Assembly (NCBI GenBank): GCA_003524305.1
Contig: DQHW01000029.1
Location: 4,175-68,174 of the forward strand
DNA length: 64,000 nt
Reading direction: 5' to 3'
DNA from: Anaerolineaceae bacterium
GTDB taxonomy: Bacteria > Chloroflexota > Anaerolineae > Anaerolineales > Anaerolineaceae
Shown: in pieces, positions 50,248 to 59,292 of the stretch
Layout: each line of letters starts with the position of its first letter
How positions within the stretch are numbered: position 1 is the first letter of the stretch
The notes under the pieces: generated by a model
Databases searched by the model: none
Told to the model about the DNA's origin: nothing
What the model saw: only the letters and a program-made list of their open reading frames with translations
Made by a program: the position numbers and the translations under genes

Positions 50248-51654
50248 CTAATATGCACCTTTACCTCTGACAACAATCCAAAAGGTATTTATCAAGATAT
50301 ATAAATCCAGCCAGATGGAATAATGCTGGATGTAAAAGATATCATCTTCAGTATGCAGGTACATCGGTTTGTCACTGCGTCCGTGGATTTGCCACCAGCC
50401 GGTCAACCCCTGTGGAATTGCAAAACGCTTTCTCTGCCAGGGTTGATATTTCTCTACCAATTCAGGCAACTCAGGGCGGGGACCGACCAGGCTCATGTCG
50501 CCTTTAAGAATGTTGAATAGTTGCGGCAATTCATCCAAACTAAACCTGCGCAAAAATCGTCCAAAGGCGGTTACCCGTGGATCATTTTTGCTCTTGAAGA
50601 TCATATTACCATTATCATCGAGACGTTCCACTTGTGAACGAATGCTCTCTGCGCCATTAACCATGGTGCGGAATTTTAACATTTTGAAAATCCGCCCATT
50701 GCTTCCAGCTCTTTTCTGTCGAAAGAATATAGGGCGTCCATCCACCAGCAGAATAATAAGAGAAACTATGACGAGCAAAGGAAGTGCCAGAATTAAACTG
50801 AGTGTACAAAAAAACAAATCAAATGAGCGTTTAACCATGAGTTGATAATCATCAATGGCCGAGGCGCGCAGGTCAATCATCGGTATGCCTGAAAAATCAT
50901 CAATTGAAGTTTTATAGAGGGCCAAATCAAAGAAACCTAGTGCGACCCAAATCTTCACCGGCAATTCTTCCATTTGCTGGACGATCAGGCTCAACTGCGG
51001 ATAAGCCGAATATGGAAGGGCAATGATCACATCCGTGGCATGTTTTGCAAAGATAATTTCCTTTATGTCAAAGGTGTTACCGAGTAAAGAAAAAGCTGAA
51101 TGAGACTCGTTTTTGTCATCCACGAACCCCAAGAAGGTATTCCGCGGAGTGGTTTCATTGATATGTGCCAGAACCTTTTGCCCCATCGGCCCGGAGCCTA
51201 CGATCAGAATGCGTTTTTCTTCTGTGGGAGGAACTTTTTGAAAACGAAACAATAAACGTGCACATAAACGCCATAACAATGATAATAAGTAGGCAATCGG
51301 TAAAAACAGAACAAATGCAGCTCTTGAAAAATCGCGATAAGAAAGATACAAAATCCCGGCAGCTGAAATTGATGCGATCAGCATTCCAAGAGTCAATGCA
51401 CCAAACTCATCCACAACCCTTAGATATTTTTTACCATCATATATTGAAACGATTAGGTATATCAAGACCCATACCAGGGGAAAAATCAAATATACTGCCG
51501 GAGGAATCAAAACAGGAGATTGCATGGGTTTGATAAAAGAGAAGGAGTTTAATATCGGACGGATAACAGTTGAAAGCCACAAACTGAACGCGATGGTTAA
51601 CGCGTCCAGCAGCATGGAGAGGATTGCAAAATTGATCGAAAAGCGTCGGTTCAT
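50248..51654 (-). CDS. Initiating sugar phosphotransferase (WbaP/WcaJ-type)
   Basis: The 468-residue protein has four or five N-terminal membrane spans and a CoA-binding-like middle domain (ILIVGSGPMGQKVL). The C-terminal bacterial sugar transferase domain has FRQKRAGSNGRIFKMLKFRT, FSLDELPQLFNILKGDMSLV and GPRPE. It transfers the first sugar-1-phosphate to undecaprenyl phosphate at the inner membrane and starts repeat-unit assembly. Confidence 0.94.
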   Translation of the reverse strand: MNRRFSINFAILSMLLDALTIAFSLWLSTVIRPILNSFSFIKPMQSPVLIPPAVYLIFPLVWVLIYLIVSIYDGKKYLRVVDEFGALTLGMLIASISAAGILYLSYRDFSRAAFVLFLPIAYLLSLLWRLCARLLFRFQKVPPTEEKRILIVGSGPMGQKVLAHINETTPRNTFLGFVDDKNESHSAFSLLGNTFDIKEIIFAKHATDVIIALPYSAYPQLSLIVQQMEELPVKIWVALGFFDLALYKTSIDDFSGIPMIDLRASAIDDYQLMVKRSFDLFFCTLSLILALPLLVIVSLIILLVDGRPIFFRQKRAGSNGRIFKMLKFRTMVNGAESIRSQVERLDDNGNMIFKSKNDPRVTAFGRFLRRFSLDELPQLFNILKGDMSLVGPRPELPELVEKYQPWQRKRFAIPQGLTGWWQIHGRSDKPMYLHTEDDIFYIQHYSIWLDLYILINTFWIVVRGKGAY

Positions 51655-51727
51655 TGAAAAAACCTCATTATTTTTTCAAACCACTAATAATTTTCACATA
51701 CTTATTTTATATTCGTTTGCAATTTCT

Positions 51728-52570
51728 TTATATTTCCGATTCCTTGTTTAAAGAACTAAATCGCTTTCCAAATAACAGCAGAAACCCTTCATTATCAAAA
51801 GAAACAATTCGTATGAGTTGAAGAAAAAAAACAAATAAAAAGAGAACATTATAAATTGTGTATCTTACCCACAGACGCTTAAAATCATGAAAAAGCCGAA
51901 AGAGCCATTCAATTCCAAGATTGCGGATCCATTTAGGGGCTTGTTTGATTTTTCCGCTAAAAAAATCAAAGGTTGCTCCTGACGGAATAAAAATACATCC
52001 ATGTAACTTCTCTTTATGTTCATGAATCCAGATATCCTGCTTTGGTGAACCTAACCCGATCCATAAAAAATCGGGATTGGCAGCGTTGATCATTTCACAA
52101 ATTTCTCTATCTTCTTCATCAGTCGATTGCCTGAATGGAGGAGAATATTTGCCAACAATATTAATCCCTTCAAACTTTTGATTTAAGAACTCTTCAATTT
52201 TCTCTGGAGCATTGGGATAACCGCCATATAAGAAAAAGGAATACCTTTTTTCTTTTGCTTTGCTACTTACTACTTCCAATAGATCGGGTGTATAAAAACG
52301 ATCACTATTTTTTTTGTAAAAAACTCTTGCCCACATAAGAAATGGCATACTATCAATACTGACCAAGTCGGCAGTATTATACATATTTCTTAATGACCTG
52401 TCAAAAAGAGATGAAACACAAATATGTACATTAATTACAGCAAGCGAATGACCTCGCGAGTATTTATCTGACAGCCAGGTATCAAAAATGCGGAACATTT
52501 CTTCATATGAAAGACAAGACATACGAAGGCCAAGAATATTCATAGTCTTGGATTTATTGTGCATAATCAT
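51728..52570 (-). CDS. WecG/TagA/CpsF-family glycosyltransferase
   Basis: The 280-residue protein belongs to GT26, with YNTADLVSIDSMPFLMWAR-like N-terminal acceptor region, FFLYGGYPN, PDFLWIGLGSPKQDIWI and GATFDFFSGKIKQAP. It probably adds an N-acetyl-mannosaminuronate-like or similar sugar as the second step on the lipid carrier. It ends 73 bases before the initiating transferase gene. The region is AT-richer than the central metabolic genes. Confidence 0.9.
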   Translation of the reverse strand: MIMHNKSKTMNILGLRMSCLSYEEMFRIFDTWLSDKYSRGHSLAVINVHICVSSLFDRSLRNMYNTADLVSIDSMPFLMWARVFYKKNSDRFYTPDLLEVVSSKAKEKRYSFFLYGGYPNAPEKIEEFLNQKFEGINIVGKYSPPFRQSTDEEDREICEMINAANPDFLWIGLGSPKQDIWIHEHKEKLHGCIFIPSGATFDFFSGKIKQAPKWIRNLGIEWLFRLFHDFKRLWVRYTIYNVLFLFVFFLQLIRIVSFDNEGFLLLFGKRFSSLNKESEI

Positions 52571-52596
52571 GGGTACGATAAAAATCCTTGAAATCG

Positions 52597-53682
52597 TTAA
52601 TCATCTAGATTAACCAGTCCTTTTGATATTTGATTACTTGCCCAATCAAAAGTATGCTTAAGTCCCTCTTCAAGAGAGGTAAACACATCCCAACCAAGCA
52701 GCAGTTTAGCTTTATTGAAATTACCTGATCTACCACCATCTCCTTCGGGTTGATCTTTATCATAAATAATATTTATTTTTTTTCCGCTAATAGATACTAA
52801 GAGTGAAGCCAATTCAGCGATTGTGGTTTCTTTTGCTGTTCCGATCTGAATTGGACCTTTATTCATTCCCTTAATTGGTACGCGCAAGATCGCATCTATT
52901 ACATCTCCTACATATACAAAATCGCGCGCTTGTTGACCACTGCCCCAAACAATGAATTCTTCATTCGGATAAAGGACCGCTTTTCTAATAAGACTTGGAA
53001 TTACTTGCGAGCGTTTTTTTGACATGATAGCACGAGGCCCATAAACATTGTGCAGGCGAAGGATTCCCACTTCCATGTCTGAATATTTTTGTAGAAGTTC
53101 AGCTTCGTATTCACCCATCAATTTGGACCATCCGTATGCAGATTCCGGGTTTGCAGGGTACATTTGTTCTTCAACCAGTGGAACCGACCCTGGTTTTTCT
53201 TGCAACTCCTTGGGATAACTGCATGCTGATCCTAAGTACACCAAACGTTTGATACCTGCTTCTCTTGCAGCAGTGAAAACATTTGAATTAATCCGATTGT
53301 TGACGCGGAACAGGAATGGCTCGTTAGAAAAAACATAATCAATTCCAGCAACAATATCTGCCAAATGAAAAATAATATCGGGGAAAACATCCACACAGAC
53401 CTTTGATGCGGTATGAAATTCCTTCAAATCACCATACAGAAAATGATCATCAAGATTTATCACATCGGATCCATCTTCCCTTTTTAGATTTTCCAGAGAT
53501 CCCCGCCAAAGGTTATCAACGACATAAACATCAGCACCTGATTCGACCAACGCTTCAACCAACCATGAGCCAATGAATCCAGCTCCACCGGTAACAAGTA
53601 TTTTTTTCCCGTGATACCACTCAATACCAACATTTTCGTTGGTTAATCTTTCAAGAATTTTTGAAATCATCATACTTGCCAT
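52597..53682 (-). CDS. NAD-dependent epimerase/dehydratase
   Basis: The 361-residue extended short-chain dehydrogenase has VTGGAGFIGSWLVEAL (NAD site), YGWSKLMGEYEAELL with the catalytic Tyr-x-x-x-Lys, and RLHNVYGPRA. It makes a nucleotide sugar for the polysaccharide, for example by 4-epimerisation or 4,6-dehydration. The exact substrate cannot be told from sequence. Confidence 0.9.
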   Translation of the reverse strand: MASMMISKILERLTNENVGIEWYHGKKILVTGGAGFIGSWLVEALVESGADVYVVDNLWRGSLENLKREDGSDVINLDDHFLYGDLKEFHTASKVCVDVFPDIIFHLADIVAGIDYVFSNEPFLFRVNNRINSNVFTAAREAGIKRLVYLGSACSYPKELQEKPGSVPLVEEQMYPANPESAYGWSKLMGEYEAELLQKYSDMEVGILRLHNVYGPRAIMSKKRSQVIPSLIRKAVLYPNEEFIVWGSGQQARDFVYVGDVIDAILRVPIKGMNKGPIQIGTAKETTIAELASLLVSISGKKINIIYDKDQPEGDGGRSGNFNKAKLLLGWDVFTSLEEGLKHTFDWASNQISKGLVNLDD

Positions 53683-53755
53683 CTTTTATCTCACTTATTT
53701 TGATACTTATATCGAAGCTGTTAGTGAACAAATCAATGTCGCTGAAAAGGTTTCA

Positions 53756-54574
53756 CTATCTGAATAAGGATGAAAACTCAGCTTTATTGAATACTGGGCA
53801 CTTTCCTCCAATAGTAGAATCAATTATTTCCCGGCCATCCGCTTCATAGGCTTTTCGTGCAATTGAAAAATCTATCTCTGATCGCAGCAAATCTGGCAAT
53901 TGCCATCGAAATCCCTTTGGAAAATAATTTTTATGAAAATGGTCCTTATCTGTATCAGATGTTCGTATTTCTGATTTACTGGGTATTCCAGACTCTGTGT
54001 AATCATGATCAAGTCCAATTAGAATAACCTTTGAAAAACCCATATAATATGCCAACTGTAAAGCTACAAAAGTAACCGTTGCTCCCACAACCAGCGGGTG
54101 GGTCAAATCATATTGAAAAGAATCCTTGATCACCATCTTGGATTTTAAGAACATTGTGTTCGCATTGTTTATTTGAAATAAAGAACGTCGATTCCAATTT
54201 AGGAATTTTGGCATATTTAATCGTAAAATTTCATTAGCACATTGCTCCAAAATTAATTCATTCACAATTACTTGATATGTCGGACGAAATGGGGACTCGT
54301 CAAAATTTAAATATATCCTGTTCAATCCAAAAGTAACCTCATTTGCCAACAAATCAAGATTTGTTTTTTGCAAGCTTGGTCCGTTCGCCACAATAAAGCA
54401 TCTTTGACCTATGTGAAGGTTTTTATATTTTCGTAAATATTCTTTGTTTAATTGTGCATGAGGAGAAATGTTCCATGCAATAGAATGAGGAATTTCGGAA
54501 GCGCGTGTTTTGATAGCTTTAAATAATCGAGATATTGTAATATTTGATGGGTCAAACCGTCCGTATGTGTTCAT
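53756..54574 (-). CDS. DUF115/MptE-like protein (possible sugar transferase)
   Basis: The 272-residue protein has the DUF115-type glycine motif FIVANGPSLQKTNLDLL near residue 60, GLNRIYL, and VILIGLDHDYTESG. Relatives include archaeal 6-hydroxymethylpterin diphosphokinase and proteins of flagellin/surface glycosylation with a GT-A-like fold. It is encoded between an epimerase and a methyltransferase in the polysaccharide locus. A role in surface-glycan modification is more plausible than pterin metabolism. This remains inference. Confidence 0.65.
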   Translation of the reverse strand: MNTYGRFDPSNITISRLFKAIKTRASEIPHSIAWNISPHAQLNKEYLRKYKNLHIGQRCFIVANGPSLQKTNLDLLANEVTFGLNRIYLNFDESPFRPTYQVIVNELILEQCANEILRLNMPKFLNWNRRSLFQINNANTMFLKSKMVIKDSFQYDLTHPLVVGATVTFVALQLAYYMGFSKVILIGLDHDYTESGIPSKSEIRTSDTDKDHFHKNYFPKGFRWQLPDLLRSEIDFSIARKAYEADGREIIDSTIGGKCPVFNKAEFSSLFR

Positions 54575-54575
54575 T

Positions 54576-55322
54576 CTAATTTTTTTTCTTTATGCATATG
54601 TAATAATTAGATGGAAAAAGAAATTCATCTAATTTGGTATTAATTATGAATGCAATAATTAGGCCTAAATGCGAATATTTTGACAACATATAATTTCTTC
54701 TTACTGGAATGATCGTCTCAAATACAGAATGGGCATCCATCAAAAACTCTTTTTCAGTGAACCCTGCATGAGCCCCATATCGGTTTTCAAATTTTCTCAG
54801 AAGCTTGAATTTGTAATCATTTAGGTTCCATCCGATTTTTTCGGCAATTGTGGCTTTTTGACTTGTTCCAATATATGAAAACAACCGATTCTTGTTTGGA
54901 AACCCAATAAAGAGCGCACCCCCAGGTTTTAAGACACGAGAAAATTCTTTCAAAACTTCTAGGTGCTTGGTTACATGTTCAAGGACATGATAGCAATAGA
55001 TTAGTGAAAAAACATCCTTCGAAAATGCTAAGGTGTGTAAATCTTGTCTTTGAAGAATAAAACCGGTCAGCAAATTCGAAGGATAAACTTGAGAAAAATC
55101 GATATTTAAGTCCACCCCAATTGTTCTATTTTGAAATTCCTGCTTAACAAGCAATGCCTCTTGCCCTGAACCGGCTCCAGCAACAAGGATCAAATCCTCT
55201 TCAGAAAGTTTTATGTTCTCATCAATAATATTTTTGTTTATTCTAATCCCCTGAAGCATTTTTTGGCTATCAACAAGTGATAGTTGAGAATATCCAATTG
55301 TTTTTGAGTATTTTTGTTTCAT
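54576..55322 (-). CDS. SAM-dependent methyltransferase (class I)
   Basis: The 248-residue protein has a Rossmann-fold methyltransferase core with motif I ILVAGAGSGQEALL, post-I acidic GVDLN, and LIYCYHVLEHV followed by LKPGGALFIGFP. ATG 55322 is preferred to an upstream TTG because the conserved core begins soon after it, although no strong ribosome site is present at either. It probably methylates a sugar or nucleotide sugar of the surface polysaccharide. Confidence 0.82.
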   Translation of the reverse strand: MKQKYSKTIGYSQLSLVDSQKMLQGIRINKNIIDENIKLSEEDLILVAGAGSGQEALLVKQEFQNRTIGVDLNIDFSQVYPSNLLTGFILQRQDLHTLAFSKDVFSLIYCYHVLEHVTKHLEVLKEFSRVLKPGGALFIGFPNKNRLFSYIGTSQKATIAEKIGWNLNDYKFKLLRKFENRYGAHAGFTEKEFLMDAHSVFETIIPVRRNYMLSKYSHLGLIIAFIINTKLDEFLFPSNYYICIKKKN

Positions 55323-55445
55323 ATTGAATAGTCTTTTTGACCTACTTTTTTGAACATGGAAAAAATATGATATCGATAAGTATACTTGCAATTATTGGAC
55401 TGATTTTTAAATATTACTTTAGTGAAATGAAAATCATTAGGATTC

Positions 55446-56774
55446 CTACATAGATTGAGGAGTTTGTTTTTTTGATAAGCTGACTCCTACAGTAGCCCAT
55501 ATAAGAATAAATATAAAAAATATTTCTTGATGGTCAGGGGTGAGAGTGGTTTCAGTTGTGCCTGCTAAAACTAAAAAGAAAATCAAGAAGAAAAGAATTC
55601 TAAAAGTAATGTCTTTAGGATTGTTTTTGATCAATTTCGCTAAAGAAAAAAACAGAGAGGTTACCAACCAAAAAACGATTATCAATCCAATGTAACCGAG
55701 TTCAATTAGGGTTTGTAAAAGGAAATTATGAGCAGTCGCAAGTTCACTTGAAATGAAATTAGTGAAAAGATACGAGTAACTAGTTGAAATACCTGATATT
55801 TGCTGTCCATGATATCCGTACCCAAATAAATGAATAAATTGAAAATGATTAAAGTGATCCAAAATTCCGTTCCATATTAGTTGACGACCTGAAAAAATTT
55901 CAGTACCTGATATTACTGAGTTTCTTGATAAGGCTTCAATAAATTTCAAAGGGATGATTTTTTGCACAGCCAATAAAAATAAGGGGATTGCTGGAGTAAA
56001 TAAAGGGAGCCAGCGCCAAAAAATAATTGATTTTGCTGAAAAAACAATAGCAATAAAAATTGTGATAGCAGCGAAAAATAGAGCACCTCTGGAATCGGTC
56101 AGTAAAATCTCATAAAGACTAAATATGATACCTATTCCGCCAATAACCTTCTTACTATTTGTTGAATTGAAAAAAAATAAAAGTGCACTGACACATAAAC
56201 CTGCACCAGCGATCATACCTTCAGAATTAATCCCGCTCGAAAAAGGAAACAATACCCGAAAAGTTGATATACCAACAAATTGGAGCATCACTGCCGGTCT
56301 TAATGATAAATAAATTTCTTTTTGATTTATAAAACCCAGTAATTGGGTTACAGAATTAACCACAATATATAGAATTAATCCTAAATAAATAACTTCTCTG
56401 TATGTTTTGATTTTTTCTTCAGAACTATTGCGAGTTAGTGATAATATACCAAAAAGAGCAAAGGTAATCCAAATAAAGTAATTTCCAAAGGTTGATGCGA
56501 CAGAGAAGTAACTACTTATAGCGCTTCTGAGTACAGCGACCCCCCACAAACATAAATATAGAAAAAAGATGATAAAGCTTTTTTTATCAAACAGAAGTTT
56601 ATTTGTATTAATTAATAGAATAATATTGATGAATATCGAAACCCAAAATGGGGATAAACACATTATCCTCACTGCGATAGAATCAGAATACCCCAGAAAA
56701 GTCGGAAGTTTATAAATTATTATTCCGAAAATCAATATCCAATAGTCAAACCCTTTATGTATCTGCCTATTCAT
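55446..56774 (-). CDS. O-antigen polymerase/ligase-like membrane protein (Wzy-type)
   Basis: The 442-residue hydrophobic protein has about 11 spans and a large external loop before span 9 or 10 (near GTEIFSGRQLIWNGILDHFN). The loop is followed by ATAHNFLLQTLIELGYIGL-like HNFLLQ(T)LIELGYIG, the hallmark of the Wzy_C/O-antigen ligase family. It should polymerise the repeat unit flipped by the Wzx encoded upstream. Confidence 0.85.
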   Translation of the reverse strand: MNRQIHKGFDYWILIFGIIIYKLPTFLGYSDSIAVRIMCLSPFWVSIFINIILLINTNKLLFDKKSFIIFFLYLCLWGVAVLRSAISSYFSVASTFGNYFIWITFALFGILSLTRNSSEEKIKTYREVIYLGLILYIVVNSVTQLLGFINQKEIYLSLRPAVMLQFVGISTFRVLFPFSSGINSEGMIAGAGLCVSALLFFFNSTNSKKVIGGIGIIFSLYEILLTDSRGALFFAAITIFIAIVFSAKSIIFWRWLPLFTPAIPLFLLAVQKIIPLKFIEALSRNSVISGTEIFSGRQLIWNGILDHFNHFQFIHLFGYGYHGQQISGISTSYSYLFTNFISSELATAHNFLLQTLIELGYIGLIIVFWLVTSLFFSLAKLIKNNPKDITFRILFFLIFFLVLAGTTETTLTPDHQEIFFIFILIWATVGVSLSKKQTPQSM

Positions 56775-56852
56775 GATTATTTCTCAACAGCATTACCAAC
56801 CATCCTCAACCAAATGTTCAAAAGCAGCATTATGGAAGCTCAATTATTTGGT

Positions 56853-57791
56853 TTATTCGTTATAAGTAACAATACCAACAGGCAAATAGGAGGGTTCCCA
56901 AGTTTCTGGTTGCTTTCCTGGTTCATTTTTTACTTTGTATATACTTGCCAAGTGTTTCAGAATAAAAGAATTATGTTTATATTCATAAAGCATTTCATCA
57001 TAATCAGAAAACTCATTTACAGTTTTTTCGGCCAACCGAAATACTTCTGCCAGTGTTTCATAAGAAAAACACCATCCTGCACTTGGTTGGTGAAACCAAT
57101 CATCTGATTTTGAGGCACTCGTGGTTAAAATTATAGGCTGATTTGTTTTTAATACCCTTCGAAATTCATTCAAAGCTAATTTTACGCTTCCAATTTCCAT
57201 ATGCTCTATCGCTGAAACAGAAACCACTGCATCAATCGTGGAGTCATCGATAGATTTCATATTTTGCATATCAGATTGGTGAAAAATAATCCTTCCAGGC
57301 TTGTCTTTGCCAGTTCGTACTTTGATGAATAATCGGGCATATGCAAAAATACCAAGATTTCCACTCCGGATCAATGACCATAATTTGAGAAATTTGTTTC
57401 TTAAATTGCCGGATTCTCTTATGTGATTAATGTAAGGACTCTCAAACTCAACACTTGATTGCATGATCTCAAATGGAAATACAAGCTTAGCCAAAAGAGA
57501 TATTTTTCTAGGTGAAAAATCAATACTAATCACGTTATACCCATACAAGGAGAGGAGATATTGAAGCAATCCGTTTCCGGCTCCGGCATCTAAAATTGTT
57601 GAACCTGGATAGATCTCATTTTCTCGCAGACGGTTTACGATCCAAATTAAATCTACATAATAATGCCACCCAATTTCTTTATACAATCCCTTTTGTAGTA
57701 ATACTATGTCTGCAAGAATATTTCCATTATCTCTTATTGCATCGCACGAAAGCAATTCTATGATCGATAATTTCTTTGAATTATGCATCAA
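56853..57791 (-). CDS. SAM-dependent methyltransferase (class I), second
   Basis: The 312-residue protein has motif I STILDAGAGNGLLQYLLSLYG, VISIDFS, AVVSVSAIEHM and VLKTNQPIILTTSAS. It overlaps the Wzx gene by 4 bases (ATGA), so it is translationally coupled to it. It is probably a glycan-modifying methyltransferase. No closer substrate assignment is possible. Confidence 0.82.
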   Translation of the reverse strand: MMHNSKKLSIIELLSCDAIRDNGNILADIVLLQKGLYKEIGWHYYVDLIWIVNRLRENEIYPGSTILDAGAGNGLLQYLLSLYGYNVISIDFSPRKISLLAKLVFPFEIMQSSVEFESPYINHIRESGNLRNKFLKLWSLIRSGNLGIFAYARLFIKVRTGKDKPGRIIFHQSDMQNMKSIDDSTIDAVVSVSAIEHMEIGSVKLALNEFRRVLKTNQPIILTTSASKSDDWFHQPSAGWCFSYETLAEVFRLAEKTVNEFSDYDEMLYEYKHNSFILKHLASIYKVKNEPGKQPETWEPSYLPVGIVTYNE

Positions 57792-59104
57792 TGCTTACCC
57801 TCCATTCCTTCTACCTTTAAAAAGGAAAACCAGGGCATGGAACTATTTTTTACTACGACAATTTTTACAACAATAAATGAATAGAAAAATGTTATTGCTG
57901 TTGATTGTGCTGCACCAATTGTTCCATATTTTGAAATAAGGAAATAATTTAATATAATATTAAGCAGAACCGCGCTGATCGTAATCAGTGTTAACCATCT
58001 ATTTTTATTTAGAAAATATAAATATCCAGCGACGATTCTATACATTCCATGAAATGTGTATCCCAAGAAAATTAATGGGACAAATTTGAAGGCTTCGCTA
58101 AACTTGCTGCCAAAATATATTGGGGTAATCAGATAGGCAAAATAAGTTGCGGCGAAAAAAAGCACAAAAGCAAATAAATAATACAACCAAGTCCATTTTA
58201 CGATTTTTCTATTGGTTACCAGATCATTTTTTTCCAGTTTTTCAAAAAAGTATGGCTGCCAGGTTCTTTGAAGAGCATCATAGATCAACATTAATCCAAG
58301 CCCTAAATTATAGGCGGCAGAATAAACACCGACACTTTGAAGTCCGACAATTTTTTCGAGAAAGAACCGATCAATAAAATTCATACCCCATAAACAAACT
58401 GAATGGGGTAATAAAGGAAGCGAAAAGTTAAGCAAGTGTTTGATCTTTGCCCACGAAAAATTTGATTTATATGGATATTGCTTCCGAAGGTAAATTAATA
58501 AAATCGCACATATTACAAACTCTGCGAGAAGATCAGCGATCAGTTTTCCTCGCCAGTTATCTTTGTATATCACGACGAGAATAATTACAAAAGACAATTG
58601 CAGAAATGCAGAAATGGAACTAAATATGAAGAAAGTTTGTCCTTTTTTCTCCATCTGGATGGTCGTAAACACAACGGCTTCAACAACCATAAGCAAAGCG
58701 GTTATAAAAATGACGACTAGAAATAAGGTTGTTTGGTTAACAAAAAAAGTGATTTTCAACCCTAAATAAAAATAAAGAGTAAACAACAGAATTGATGATA
58801 GAAGAATGATTATGAATATGTTCGATAAATACTCTGCCAACTCATCCCTTTTTGTTTTAAAAAAATTTACGATAAGAAATAAAGAGGGATTAAAACCAAT
58901 TAAATTTTTGAGCAACCCTGAAATAACAGCTGCGATGCTAATAATTCCATATTCTTCGGGATTTAGGAAATTTGTTAAAATGGGAATCAACAGAAAAGAC
59001 ATTCCGCGATTCAACCCAACAGCAAGAAAATACATTATCGCATTTCTGATAACGTATTTTTGACCGGATATTTTGTGAAACAAAGATTTCAGAAAATAAA
59101 CCAT
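57788..59104 (-). CDS. Polysaccharide flippase (Wzx/MATE-like)
   Basis: The 438-residue integral membrane protein has about 12-14 spans and the polysaccharide-biosynthesis family start (YFLAVGLNRGMSFLLIPILTNFLNPEEYG, read in pieces). It moves the undecaprenyl-linked repeat unit to the outer face of the membrane. It is strongly AT-rich and Leu/Ile/Phe-rich like the neighbouring Wzy, as usual for such loci. Confidence 0.88.
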   Translation of the reverse strand: MVYFLKSLFHKISGQKYVIRNAIMYFLAVGLNRGMSFLLIPILTNFLNPEEYGIISIAAVISGLLKNLIGFNPSLFLIVNFFKTKRDELAEYLSNIFIIILLSSILLFTLYFYLGLKITFFVNQTTLFLVVIFITALLMVVEAVVFTTIQMEKKGQTFFIFSSISAFLQLSFVIILVVIYKDNWRGKLIADLLAEFVICAILLIYLRKQYPYKSNFSWAKIKHLLNFSLPLLPHSVCLWGMNFIDRFFLEKIVGLQSVGVYSAAYNLGLGLMLIYDALQRTWQPYFFEKLEKNDLVTNRKIVKWTWLYYLFAFVLFFAATYFAYLITPIYFGSKFSEAFKFVPLIFLGYTFHGMYRIVAGYLYFLNKNRWLTLITISAVLLNIILNYFLISKYGTIGAAQSTAITFFYSFIVVKIVVVKNSSMPWFSFLKVEGMEGKH

Positions 59105-59292
59105 AATAATTCAATAATTGAAGTGTCTAGCTTTACTTCAATTACAGTTAATAATCCAATTGTTTGAAATATAAAACACAAAATAAATAGAAGAATCCGG
59201 CATTTAAAAATCCTAAAGGTGTTATACTTTTTCGATTGGTTACGACAAATCTGCAACTACCTGTAAATTTTCTCGTTTTGAATTTTTCTCTT

